Of a stretch of 64,000 nucleotides of DNA, positions 1 to 30,908 are shown one piece after another. Source of the stretch: Glandiceps talaboti. Taxonomy: Eukaryota > Hemichordata > Enteropneusta > Spengelidae. Numbering within the stretch: the first letter of the stretch is position 1; each line of letters starts with the position of its first letter. The notes beneath the pieces were generated by a model that was not told the origin of the DNA, ran no database searches, and was given only the letters and a program-made list of their open reading frames with translations. The stretch is from the NCBI RefSeq assembly GCF_964340395.1, contig NC_135570.1, forward strand, positions 11,951,822 to 12,015,821, read 5' to 3'. Position numbers and translations under genes: made by a program.

Positions 1-131
1 AATTTATTTTGGGTCAGATGAACTTAGAAAGAAAACGGTTTATTCCAATTAATTGTGTTTTTGTGTCATTTCGCTATTTGATGGACTGTACACTAATAAC
101 TTTGATAAACATTATGTGTCTTCTCTTTAAG

Positions 132-1021
132 GTTGTACTTTTTCTGGATTTTGGGTGACATATTTCGGACTACTATCAATAAATACCATGACAGCCATAG
201 CGGTGGAAAGATACATCGCAATTTGTAGATTATACGCCACAACAGTAGTCATCACCTACAAGTACGTCATGTTGTCTACATTAGCACTGTGGATTGTAAC
301 GTTCATCTGGGCAATTGCACCGATCACTCAATGGAACGATTACGTCACTGAAGGCCTGGGAATCAGTTGTTCGGTAAAATACACGTCGACATCACCTGTT
401 CATACGTCATACATTGTGGCGTTACTGGTTGGAGAATATTTTATACCGCTGAGCATTATCATATTCTGTTACCTCTTGATATTCATCGAAGTAAGATCAC
501 AAAGCAAACTTTTCAAGAACCACACACTTTATCGCCGTAACTCCAAAGTCACCGACGGCTGCAGTCAACGTCAACAAAAAATTGCGAACGAATATCACGT
601 AGCCAAAATAGGAATCAAAATATTTGCAACCTATTGTATATCATGGACTCCTTATGCTCTCGTCATTTTGACGTATTTGTTGCAACCCAATGTGAATCTC
701 TCCCCCCTTGTAGTTTCTATCCCCGCTGTGTTTGGGAAATCATCCGCCATTTATAACCCCATCATTTATGCATCCGCCCATCACCAATTCAAAAGAATCA
801 TGAGGAGAAAGTATCAACATTTTATCAACCAATGTTTTAAATGCGAATCCACAACAACAACCAGCAGGAGAACAGTTAGTCGAAGCAGTAGTCTACGAAT
901 GACAATGATTACCCATGATGTCAACTTCGACACACAATCCAGAGATAATAAAAAACATAAAACATTATTACCGTCACAAGAATGTAGAACGGTACACCAT
1001 GTGGAGACAGAGTTCATTTGA
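132..1021 (+). CDS. Opsin, C-terminal exon (TM3 to stop); 5' exons lie outside the window
   Basis: Opsins are retinal-binding light-sensing G-protein-coupled receptors. The exon follows an acceptor AG at 130-131 (two bases of a split codon come first) and ends with TGA at 1019-1021, giving 295 whole codons. In order it shows the TM3 cysteine (134-136) that normally pairs with ECL2; the TM3 end AIAVERYIAI with an ERY motif; ECL2 EGLGISCSV, which has the counterion-type Glu six residues before the Cys as in rhodopsin; the TM6 segment CISWTPYA; and TM7 FGKSSAIYNPIIY, whose Lys (codon 737-739) is the retinal Schiff-base residue. The tripeptide after NPIIY is HHQ, not the usual NKQ or HPK, so the G-protein class is unclear. 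The tail is rich in Ser/Thr/Arg, as expected for arrestin and kinase regulation. Which opsin subfamily it belongs to cannot be settled here. Confidence 0.9.
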
Positions 1022-1110
1022 CTGATACTTTTTTATATACACATATCATCAACTTTGTATGTCTTAGTACGCCATAGCTGATTGGTTCACTTCTATTTAA
1101 TGACTTTTAT

Positions 1111-1116
1111 ATTAAA
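1111..1116 (+). terminator. Possible poly(A) signal of the opsin gene
   Basis: ATTAAA lies about 90 bases after the opsin stop codon. It is the commonest variant of AATAAA. No other evidence for cleavage here. Confidence 0.3.
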
Positions 1117-1251
1117 AGTCTTTCGATAAACTGCATGAACACAGTTGAGGATCTTTTCTTTTCAGCAAAGCGAAATATAGGAATATCGATGTCATCACAA
1201 GTTCAATGAAAATACCTCTGTGTACATGCCAAAATGTAATACATACTTGTA

Positions 1252-1513
1252 TACACACACACATACATACATACATACATACATACATACATACATACAT
1301 ACATGCATGCATGCATACATACATACATACATACATACATACATACATGCATGCATGCATGCATGCATGCATGCATACATACATACATACATACATACAT
1401 ACATACATACATACACACACATGCATGCATGTACATACACGCACACAAATCACACAGACACACGCAGATGCACATACAGACAAATACATCTCTCTCCCTC
1501 CCTCACCCCCTCT

Positions 1514-1544
<31 letters not shown>
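1252..1544. repeat. Compound microsatellite (ACAT)n/(ATGC)n/(CA)n and (CT)n
   Basis: ACAT tetramers alternate with ATGC runs up to about 1440 and are followed by a pure CT tract at 1517-1544. The Cys/Met/Tyr/Val and His/Ile/Tyr/Thr open frames across it are repeat translations, not genes. Confidence 0.95.
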
Positions 1545-1548
<4 letters not shown>

Positions 1549-1953
1549 TTTCGGCATTATTATGGATGTTTTGAAATGAATTGGCTCGTATTCAGATAAG
1601 AATGGTTTCAAGCTAGCAACTGCTGCCTCAAAGAAATTAATTGCAATCGCATTATTCAAATAGATTTCATACTTGTGGCTGTTAGATTTCACAGCAAATT
1701 TTTCATGTGTAGGTGATTCATCGAGTCAAGGAGTTGTCTACTCTGGTTTCAAGGCTAGAGATGAATACCACACGTGTTAGTTACTCTATGAACGCTGAAC
1801 ACGACTTCCTGTCATAAGAAGATCTGTAATACAATTTGTAACTGTGTTAAATAATTAATTCTACACAAACATGTTATCTTCTGTCTGCAACTCATTCTAA
1901 ATAATCAGCATGAATGAGTCTAATACATGCAACTGAGTAAAGTCTATGTAACA

Positions 1954-2015
1954 AATGTATGTATGTATGTATGTATGTATGTATGTATGTATGTATGTAT
2001 GTATGTATGTATGTA

Positions 2016-2050
<35 letters not shown>

Positions 2051-2085
2051 ATGTATGTATGTATGTATGTGTGGGTGTGTGTGTG

Positions 2086-2116
<31 letters not shown>

Positions 2117-2122
2117 ATGTAT
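1954..2122. repeat. Compound microsatellite (ATGT)n/(GT)n/(CTGT)n
   Basis: Runs of ATGT flank a GT block, followed by CTGT repeats. This is the complementary motif of the array 700 bases upstream. Confidence 0.95.
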
Positions 2123-2405
2123 GTGTGTTGTGCCTATTTTATGACATCATTATGTATGTTATCTTGAATTAGAAACAGTTTTCTGGAAAAAGAAATAAAC
2201 CTGATCAGAGAATTATTAAAGGTGACAGGAAAATTAGAAATTTGTAAAGGTAACCTTGGTTAATCCACTTCTAACATAAATTTTATAATCGGATTTACTC
2301 AGTGTTTAAAGGCTAAAACGACTTACGGAATGGAATTCCCTCGCACTCTAGCAAGGTTATAATGCGCCTAGAAATTAGACCCAATAACGTCAATGTCCCA
2401 GTTAC

Positions 2406-2993
2406 ATACTAGCAAACTGGAGTGACTATAGTGTTTCAAATTAGTCAGCATGATGTTGGTTATTATTACGATTATTACGATTTATGTTACAAATCATGCA
2501 AAATTGAGACACTGATAGAGTGCAACCATATAAAATTGATACATTTTGTTTCACTTTGAACACAAATCAACATCACTGTTGGGTGAAACCACAGGCACTT
2601 GAATCAATCTGTATGATTTTTTTTTTTTACGATACATTTAAAAAAAAGAAATCATACAAATTGATTCAAGTGCCTGTGGGTGAAACAAGGAAGACAGAAA
2701 CAATCATCGTAAACCACAAGCTCTTTTATGACACCGCCAAGAGGTGTCGTAAACCACAGGCTCTTTTACGACACCACCAAGAGGTGTCGCGGAAGAAATA
2801 AGTCTGGTTTGCGAGAATGGATAGAGAAACACAAAACTGTTTATTTGTGTTCACAGTGAGATAAAATGTAACATCTCATGTGCGTGTGCATTATCAGGGC
2901 ATATATTTTATTTTATGTAAATCCCGTTCTGTAGCTATAGGATGTAAAAACATTATGGAAACTGTGTAGTCTTTCTGGTTTGGTAGTAACTGT
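2406..2993. mobile_element. MITE-like element, family A, copy 1 (with a nested palindrome)
   Basis: The left end, about TACTAGCAAACTGGAGTGAC, is the inverse of the right end, TCTGGTTTGGTAGTA. The interior (GATACATTTTGTTTCAC... and ATAAAATGTAACATCTCATG) matches a second copy at 21,487-21,936. This copy is expanded by an internal inverted repeat (2589-2679) and a 40-bp tandem duplication (2710-2790) containing the arms GACACC/GGTGTC. It has no coding capacity. Confidence 0.65.
2589..2679. repeat. Inverted repeat nested inside the family A element
   Basis: CCACAGGCACTTGAATCAAT (from 2589) is inverted as ATTGATTCAAGTGCCTGTGG, ending at 2679. The arms are about 31 bases around an A/T-rich loop of about 30. 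It interrupts a stretch that is continuous in the other copy, so it is a secondary insertion. Confidence 0.75.
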
Positions 2994-4119
2994 GACCGCC
3001 TCCCACATATCATACAAATAAAGAATATTAATACTTAAAATTGACAAGCTTAATTATTCCCAAATGAGAGTTTGGAAATATGTAATGCCAGTTATGAAAC
3101 TTATGCAGGATATATTAACAAATATTAACGAACAGCAATTATTTTTACGGCCTTATAATAATAACATTTTTATCACACAGTTGAAGGTGATTCGGAAATT
3201 TAACAAAATTCTTCCACTTGGAAATAATTAATATCGGTTATAAAACAGTTTTCAGAGTTTTAAAGAAGGAAGTATATTAATGGACACTGATTACTTTTAA
3301 CGGCCTTTTCTGTTTTTTAATGTTGTTTGTCAGACAGGAAAATATTGGTGTCAAGTCGGAACTGTTCAGGGACACTTTGACGTCACCGTCCATGATCTAT
3401 TTTATTGTAACCATGGATACCAGTTTATTGAATTTATTCTCTAATTTTATCTACAAATGATAGTCAAATATCATTTGGTCATCCAGACTGTCCTGTTTGC
3501 ATACAGAGCATATCCTTCACCTAAGTGACATGTTTGAGTTAGTTGTTCATTTGCAATCGATAATTAGCCATCGCAAATAGTTTTTAATAGCCTTGGTTGT
3601 TTTGGTCATCTGGTCATTGACCTCTGGTGAAATGGTCCTTGCCATCTGGTGATGTGGTCATTGACCCTTACTAAGCTTAATATATAATAAGCAATATACT
3701 GTAAAATTTGTATGTGCATCTCTGAACCCCAACTGCTTAGACTTAGCATACAGTATACATGTTTGTTGTCGCACGTTGATTTTTCAGGTAGGAAGCCAAG
3801 ATAAAATTGTTTTAAAAATAAATACCCAATCCTTATCCATATGGCCACTTTAAAGGAAAAGTGCAGCCAGGCTTAGTTCTGTCTTTACTATACTTTTGAT
3901 TACTGATATCATCTTACATATAGTCTGGATACCAACATGGTTTCTAACTAAACCACGTCTAGTCAAAGTCCCTCAATCAACACAAAAAGTTGTTCATCCA
4001 ATCAGTGAATCCCGACTGTTAAAGTGACGTACACAGTAATGACATGACTGTGTGAGTGGCTGTGGATGAATTTTAAATTGCATCTCATGCATCTCAAGAC
4101 TTCTAGAGTAACGACTTTG

Positions 4120-4560
4120 ACTATATTGTGAGTGGAGGTGTAAATGGTAATTATACCATATAGGAACTATACTGTGAGTGGAGGTGTAAATGGTAACAAT
4201 ACTGTATAGGAACTAGACTGTGAGTGGAGGTGTAAATGGTAATTATACTGTATAGGAACTAGACTACTTACATATGATTCTGGGTGATAAAATAGTACCT
4301 TTGTAACTTATTCAATGTTGAAATCTTGTAAAGAAGCTCTACTGCACTTGCCATGTGATTGGCCACTTCCAGCAAAGGTTTATGGGAAAGCCTCGTGATG
4401 TCATCAAATATATACCAGTGCCCATATCATTTTCAGCAAGGGTTTATGGGAAAGCGTCTTGTGATGTCATCAAATATATATCAGTGCCCATATCATTTCC
4501 AGCAAAGGTTTATGGGAAAGCATCTTGTGATGTCATCAAATAGATACCAGTGCCCATATC
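4120..4560. repeat. Two short tandem arrays (about 47-bp and 65-bp units)
   Basis: From about 4128 the unit TGTGAGTGGAGGTGTAAATG... occurs three times. From about 4365 a second unit (CCAGCAAAGGTTTATGGGAA...) occurs three times and includes TGATGTCATCA. The open frames across the second array are repeat-derived. Confidence 0.85.
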
Positions 4561-5202
4561 ATTTTGACTTGACACTTTTGGTATTTGACACTCAACCCCA
4601 TCACTAGTCTGTGAGTTACGCCATGATGGAGTGCCCTCACCCATCGGTCAACCCCTCCCGAGAGGAGGTCAGTGAGGGCGGAACGACGCGACATATTTTA
4701 CCCCATCACATAAATTCATGCATGCACATTAAGCAATACAATGACACTTGTTTGATATCAACTTTTATTGCACTTGAGTATTACAATTTCAAAAATCGAT
4801 ATGAAAAGTGTTGGTTTTTGTCATAGTCAATGAAAAATGGCAAAAAGATATATACATACTTTGGACTGCACTAAATACACCTTAATCTAATGATGTGTGC
4901 AAATAAAATAAGGCACATCAGAAATTAGCTTCACTGAGTTCCTATGGATCACTGAAACTGGTTATCACCCCACTCTTCCTTAATGGTACATCCCTATTGT
5001 TAATATAGGAAGATGATTCCACTTCCTTGAAATAGGGGGGGTTAAAGAAAGCTATTATTTGTACCAGTGAATACATATAAACTATTCTGCATGGTGCACA
5101 CATCAGATTGTCTACATTCCAAAACAATAAAGCCATACATATATATATTTATCCATTTTTTGTTTTCAATTTTCATGCAAAATTTAATGCATTGACTTGT
5201 GT

Positions 5203-5502
5203 TAGACTCTCTAACAGTCCTCGGAGCTTCGCATCACTAAAATGGTCATTTTGTATGTACTGATATCTACTGCATAATTGTACTCGAATATCCTTGTACT
5301 GTTAGCCCTCATTAATCACATTCATTGATGTATTACTGCAAAGCCTGGGCTTCACCGTAACATGTCAACAAATGGTAAGCCCTATGTGATCAATGAGGGT
5401 GCACATCACGGGGATATTCTAGTACAATTATGCAGTAGATATCAGTACATACAAAATAACCATTTTAGTGATGCGAAGCTCCGAGGACTGTAAGAGAGTC
5501 TA
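5203..5502. mobile_element. MITE with long terminal inverted repeats, about 300 bp
   Basis: The left arm begins TAGACTCTCTAACAGTCCTC and the right arm ends GAGGACTGTAAGAGAGTCTA. Inverted similarity runs about 90 bases inward on each side, through the segment that includes ATCTACTGCATAATTGTACT. There is no coding capacity, so it is a non-autonomous DNA transposon or foldback element. No clear target duplication. Confidence 0.8.
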
Positions 5503-5648
5503 GACTCGTGTGTAAAGGGGTACATACTACTCTGGTTACTATAAAATTAGAAGTACATATGCTGACAGAATAACTATTAAAAGTAACACAATTCTTGTAT
5601 TCTATATTTGTTTGTTTATTCAAGATGAACATCACTGTAGGAAATGAA

Positions 5649-5966
5649 GCCCGTTTCATGTGAGTGTTCACTGGCTGTGTTTGATACAGCCACACAGAAA
5701 CCAATAAGAAACAGTATAGTTTTTTGTGACATTTTGTCCAAATGAAATGAACTATTTAACATGCCACCATGCAGACATCAAATGCAGATATCACGTCTCA
5801 TGTCTGCATTAGTTCCACTATTTGTAAATGGTTCATGTCATTTACACAAAATGTAGCAAGAATTGTTTGCAATCTTGCTATCTTAAAGTTTAGCATGTAC
5901 AGTTTCCTATTGGTTTCTGTGTGGTTGTATCAAACACAGCCAGTCAAACACTAACATGAAATGGGC
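5649..5966. mobile_element. MITE-like element, family B, copy 1
   Basis: Arms are GCCCGTTTCATG...GGCTGTGTTTGATACAGCC...CACACAGAAACCAATA on the left and the inverse TATTGGTTTCTGTGTGG...ACATGAAATGGGC on the right. A partial second copy with the right arm intact lies at about 22,155-22,420 in an HPS5 intron. Confidence 0.7.
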
Positions 5967-5999
5967 TGTAAACTCATTTTTTATATATCAGTGAATCTT

Positions 6000-7850
6000 G
6001 CATGACAATATGATAATTTGACCTCATGAAATTAGCACACTAACTGCTTTTGAATATTGTAGCCAAGTTCTGTCTTGTTTCTTTCTGTATAAACATTTTT
6101 AAAAACCTGACTGGCCAGTAACATGTCAACAAATGATAAATGAACTAGTCATTATTATAAGCCTGCTACAGCTGATAACATCATGCAATTGATCAAAATC
6201 TGCGAAAAAAAGGACCAACTTAACTCTTTTGTTTGTACCTCTCATCAGCTGTTGTGAATCCATTGATGTGTACAGATTGTTTATTGTGTTAGATTACACA
6301 TTACACAGCAGAGATTAATTCACTACATGTTAATCAGATTACCATGATATGCAAAGCTTACTGAATATTTAAAATAATATTTTAGATAACTCACAACCCT
6401 ATTTTTTGAGTGCAACCATTCCTAAGTACAAATTTGTCGATATTAAATGAAATACTGTAGCCTGATTCATTAGCACCAATTTTATTAATATACAACTTAC
6501 AAGTCTCTCTTTGTAGCCTCTGATTACTTCTCTGTAATATACTGTGATTGGATGAGAAATGACAAACAATCTGTTTTTCAACCAATGAAAAATAATTGAA
6601 CATAAGTCTTAGCCTGGCAGAGTTCATTTGTATATGCTAATTGACAAAAGCATTCCTTTAAGTAACGTTTGATTGGTTGATATAAAATGAATAGTATACC
6701 TTATATAAGGGATGTCCTGATTTGTTAACTTGATGAATAGACAACAGTGATTTAATTAGAACCACAGTGTGACACTGATAAATTCTAAGTACATGAGATG
6801 CTAGTAAGTTATATGTGTGATCATCTTTGATGGAATAATGTACAGCTAAAACAGGGAGTGTTCACCAAAAGACTGTCAGTGCAAATGATTGAATAAAATA
6901 GGGTGTATTTCTTCTGTGGCTGGGAAGGACTTTGAAGTGCGGCATGGTGGTGTCCTCTACTGCAGAATAATACCAAGTGTTAGATTCACACTATGCAAGG
7001 AAGGTGCACCAACAACTTTGAACTCACATCAAAATCACGAAAAAAATACATCTGATCTCTGAAGCTTCTGCATGCAATTTATCAGGATTTTTTCTTGATC
7101 TAAAATTTACACACCACTGTTTGGTAAATAACTCTTCTTTCTTTTGTCCAGAATCAAATCAAAGTGTCTATTTGTATAAAATTTTCCTTGTTGAACAAAA
7201 AATCAAAATATTATTTGTTCAATACCATACTTGACTAAAGATATGACATTAGTATTGTCAACTTAAAGTATCAGTAATACTGTCAGTTTGTTGTTTATGG
7301 GTTTATCACCAGTCAAAGTCCAAACCCTCACCTGGCAATTTTCACCAATATCACTCTGAAGTGTTCAAACATAATGGTAGAAAGTCGAAAGTCTTAGAGT
7401 ATAATGTCCAGTGGATGTTACCCTGGTATGTGAATGTCAATTTATCCATTGGACACTAGTTTTGTCCAGTTTATACCAGTTGCAACCGGTTTAAATCTAG
7501 CACAGTCCAGTTTCATATATGTAAATTTATCAATTTGACTCTAGTATTGTTCAGTCTATACCAGTTGCAATTGGTTTATATCTAATGGTAAATCTACTCT
7601 ATTCCAGTCTTGTCCAGTTAAGAGCGGTTTGACAAACTTGAATCCAGCAGTAACATTTTACAGTTCACTGCGTTCTTGTTAGCTTGCAACCCGAATTGTG
7701 GTCTGCCATTTTTTGTGGAAATTTAAGAGTAGGGTTGAATACCAACTTGATAGGACCATTCTGATCTGTATACAGTCAGTTTTACATGGAAAGATGTTCA
7801 TCTTTTCATCTTTGACTGTACACTGAGTAAAGTCAGTCACAAATTCCACC
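6000..7850. other. Gene-free stretch, probably HPS5 3' UTR and flank
   Basis: AT-rich with no exon I can support. Part should be the 3' untranslated region of HPS5 (minus strand), but no AATAAA on the minus strand is evident within 800 bases of the stop. Around 7,450-7,640 there are short diverged repeats of a CCAGTTTATACCAGTTGCAA motif. Confidence 0.4.
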
Positions 7851-7854
7851 ATCT

Positions 7855-27524
<19,670 letters not shown>

Positions 27525-27732
27525 GCTAATTCTGGTTTGCCTTGTATGTTTCTCATGGTAGAAAATCTTCTGATAAACTAAAAGACAATAAAATATCTCA
27601 TGTTATCATATATATGACATCATATTAATATCAATTGTAAATACAAATCAAAATTACTATCACATCAAACCAATTTTTAAAAACGTGAATCCCTTTTTTG
27701 CCAATGTTTTGCTAGCATCGATGTTATTCTAT

Positions 27733-27998
27733 AATAGGCCATTCCAGACTGCAAACAGGAAATTGATAATACAGTGCCCTCGCTCAAATTGGGGTATCAT
27801 CAACTCATACTGTTTCATTAGAGCTTTGTCCCTTGGTATTCTGTAGAAGTGTAAATCACGGATGTTTTCTGTATTGATCAGACATTGAGGAAAGCAGCAG
27901 TGCTCTATGATTAACTGAGTAACCTACACCATGTATACCCCCAAGTTTAACACAGACAGGAAGTAGAGCACCATGGCATTTTTTGGAAAGGCTTATTG
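27733..27998. mobile_element. MITE family C, copy 1
   Basis: It starts AATAGGCC and ends GGCTTATT (GGCCTATT in the other copy), a short terminal inverted repeat. It is about 80-85% identical over its length to 31,469-31,738, in the same orientation. Lies in HPS5 intron 1. Confidence 0.75.
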
Positions 27999-28874
27999 CT
28001 GGTGTCATCTGCCTCATTAAACTGTAAAATATGTTGGGTTGTTCAGCCCTATCAGGCTTCTCAACCACTGGCTAATAGCATGAATGTCATATCTTACAGA
28101 CTACTGCCTCACTGGAGATACATAAAATGAGCTGCAGTGATACAGCTGGAATTTCATTGCCTGCATCCCAGTTTTACTTGTAGTACAGCCCTGATTAAGT
28201 TGGTGTCATGTCTACAAAATTTTGGACTTGTTTCAGCTATATTTCTTTTCGAATCCGAGTAGAAATTTTCGTTTGTAACAATGAACCCAGATTTCATGAA
28301 CATAGAGTGACTGTGAGATACATTAAATTGCCACATTTTTATATTGTTTTGTACGTAATTAATTTGTTCACTAAATCTTTGCTTTTGTTTAAATATTTTT
28401 GAGGGGAGGCCAAGTGTTGGTGTTCATTCTATGTATTAGTCTGGAGGAGGTATTTAAATATGCGGCCAATGCCCTGTCCCTCTCTGTAGAATACGGTAAA
28501 TGCCAATGCAAGGGGGCGTACCGCGATCGATGCATTTGAGACGCAATGACAAAATTGACAAGGTAATATCTTTGATGCAGTATCAAGTGGAAAACTCTGG
28601 AATGTTACCATGACAGGGATACATTTTACAAATACAGGTGTTATAGTTCCTCGTAATACTAACGACTACTTGCTACCTTGCTTTCCGAATCTGGGGTTAT
28701 CTGTCACGAGTACTATAAGTATAACCCAAGCAGACTGCAGACGTGACGACGATAATCTTTCATGAAGTCTTTGTTGATTTTTTTTTTTGAGAACGTGGCT
28801 GTGGCTCTCATATCATATTTTATCAAATATGTATCATAAATGCAGTGCAAGAAGCCAATGAAACTAATACAAAC

Positions 28875-29001
28875 CTGTTATTTTGATGACAGCACTACAT
28901 TTCGGCTAGTACTGTACGCAGACGAGTAGAGCAGAAAGCAGTCTATTCATGACCCCGACGTCCGCCATGTTTTGTCATGTGACTGTTGACACATGTGACA
29001 T
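28875..29001 (-). promoter_or_regulatory. HPS5: HPS5 non-coding exon 1 and core promoter elements
   Basis: A donor CAG|GTTTGT ends exon 1 at 28,875. Upstream on the minus strand is AAAACATGGCGGAC (28,959-28,972), a YY1-like initiator. Its ATG opens a 20-codon uORF (28,968-28,906), and a start-stop ATGTAG lies at 28,900-28,895. Just beyond are GTCATGTGAC (28,974-28,983) and CACATGTGAC (28,990-28,999), E-boxes of the M-box/TFE type. The transcription start is inferred, not shown. Confidence 0.5.
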
Positions 29002-29019
29002 TTCAACTCCTACATGTCC

Positions 29020-30700
29020 CATGATACAGCGCTCCGGGAAAACTAATTAACTTCAAAAACTTTCCAGAATTGTCAGATTGAAATTCATTCATAAATTGAA
29101 GCTACTCATTAATATATTCAACATTAAATCATTGAGTTCACAACTTTATCAATAAAAAAAACTAAAAACAAATTTGTGAACTCAATGTTACATTCACATA
29201 ATGGTAAGGGAGTGTGTTGGAAACTTATTCACAACCTCAACAGCATTTTGGGAAAATGGACCCGCTATTTTGTGTAAAATGATATTCCATTAGTAAAATG
29301 TATTGTGCAGTACACTATTTGAGCCCTCCCGACGTTCTTTTGATACATTGTGATACATGTGATGGTGTGCACGGTTTATCACGTGTATCGGGTAATCGCG
29401 GGGCGTGCACACTGTGATTGACTTGCAACATTGTGTCGTTGTCGTTGTTCCAGCTATATACATAGCACACGACCTTCTTGATGTGTCATGCATGTATGAC
29501 GTCAAATCAGCAACAGCTGATCTGTACTTGCAGACCATACCACCTGCCCTGGGCAACAAATTGCCTTTGGCTGTATCAAAAATCTTTACCTGCCATGGTT
29601 TTAGTTTTTACACAACCTCGGGCTTTCGCGCGCGTACACACTGAAGTTCGATGCTAGTCTATAGTAGTCAGGACTATTTGACAACGCTACGTTTACGTTT
29701 GCGCGAATTTCATACCATGCTTTATTACTCCTACCCGAATAGCAGGTGGTGGATGGAGTCTTGGTCGTCATTTCCCTATTTACGCATACGGTTTGATTTG
29801 AATCGTCGCATCTACCACAGACGTGTCTGTGCATCTATGCTACGACCTGATATAGTTCTCTGGTCTGGCAATATGGCGTGGATTACATTAACCAACTGTA
29901 CCCCGTATATCTAGGCTTCATTTTTGGGACGTAAGATAGTTGGCTAATACTACAGGTAAGTTTTCACTGTTTGGATTAAACCTACAGTTTGTATATGTGA
30001 GCCGTAAATAGATAAACAGATTTTTTTTATAATAATCTTTATTCGTCCAAACAAATTCGGAAATTTGTTGATTTTATATTTTATTTTCAATGCCTTTAAA
30101 TTTAGCGGTGCGGTGGCAGTGATGGGATCGAGTCCTTAAAATAGATTTTAGTACTCGTGACCCTTGTACGTCTCTGGCAACACTTTACACGTAATTAACC
30201 TATCTTGTGAAATATTTGAACGTATACGAAGGGTCATGATTTAGAGAAAAATAAATTTAGGGAGGGTAAGTTTTTAGAAAACGGAATTGGGTCACATTTT
30301 GTACATACATAAGACCGGGCTTCATTTTCTCCGGCTCAGCTCTCCCCTTATAATTACTGAAGGTCGCCGCCTTAGTTCATGTCAGTTGGCACCTGTATAA
30401 CGTCAGTTTTCAGATAAACAATGTCCAACATTGAACAAGTCTATTTACTAGGCTATAGCGCATAGGGAACACGTTGTCTGTTCCGTTTTAGCGAGCCATG
30501 GACCGCGCCCAGTGGTCATGCGCTCGAGAGTGACATGCAGAGTCAGCGACTTTTCGAAATTTGACGACTGTTTAGCAGTCGTGATACTAGGCAGTCTTAT
30601 TTCTTACAAAGTTACAAGTGTTTTATTTTTGTGTATGTCTTATAATGCCTCATTTAACAATAAAAATAAAATATTTTCGGTGGTTTCGAAACTAAAAAAA
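29020..30700. other. Intergenic region between divergent HPS5 and the RVxF-protein gene
   Basis: About 1.7 kb of somewhat CpG-richer sequence. Short open frames near 29,290-29,914 and 30,512-30,784 show no domain, codon bias or splice pattern that I can support. The genes on either side are transcribed away from each other. Confidence 0.5.
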
Positions 30701-30707
30701 CTTTTAT

Positions 30708-30757
30708 CCAATCAAATTGCTTATTTCTTTGACGTCATAGTGAGTGACGTTGCATCA
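30708..30757 (+). promoter_or_regulatory. Upstream CCAAT, CRE/ATF and ATF4/CHOP-type sites
   Basis: CCAAT at 30,708-30,712, the perfect palindrome TGACGTCA at 30,730-30,737, a half-site TGACGT at 30,744-30,749, and GTTGCATCA at 30,749-30,757. The last fits the amino-acid response element core (G/A)TT(G/T)CATCA. All lie 150-200 bases before the ATG at 30,909. The combination is typical of stress-induced promoters. Binding is inferred. Confidence 0.5.
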
Positions 30758-30908
30758 TCACGGCAACGGGAACGCAAACAATAGAACTAAGTATTCAGTT
30801 CACACAGATCGAAACGTGTCGACATAAGTTTATACTTATACTGCACAACGACGTGATTTATATAATCGTTTACTTTGAGACTTCACTTCGAAACAAATAT
30901 CGTTCACC

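Noticed and set aside
1112-1579. Open frames rich in Cys/Met/Tyr/Val or His/Ile/Tyr/Thr (also near 1,955, 26,330, 41,431, 47,255, 60,863 and 61,458)
   Set aside because: All are readings of microsatellites.
4355-4607. Open frame with internal repeats of GKASCDVIKYI type
   Set aside because: Created by a 65-bp tandem repeat in two overlapping frames.
6820-6960. An alternative terminal exon for HPS5 after an acceptor-like CTGCAG at about 6,960
   Set aside because: The phase gives no Cys/His ligands, whereas the exon at 7,916-7,855 completes the RING pattern exactly.
29290-29914. Small open frames on both strands between the divergent genes
   Set aside because: No recognisable domain, no splice pattern and no Kozak support; could at most be leader sequence.
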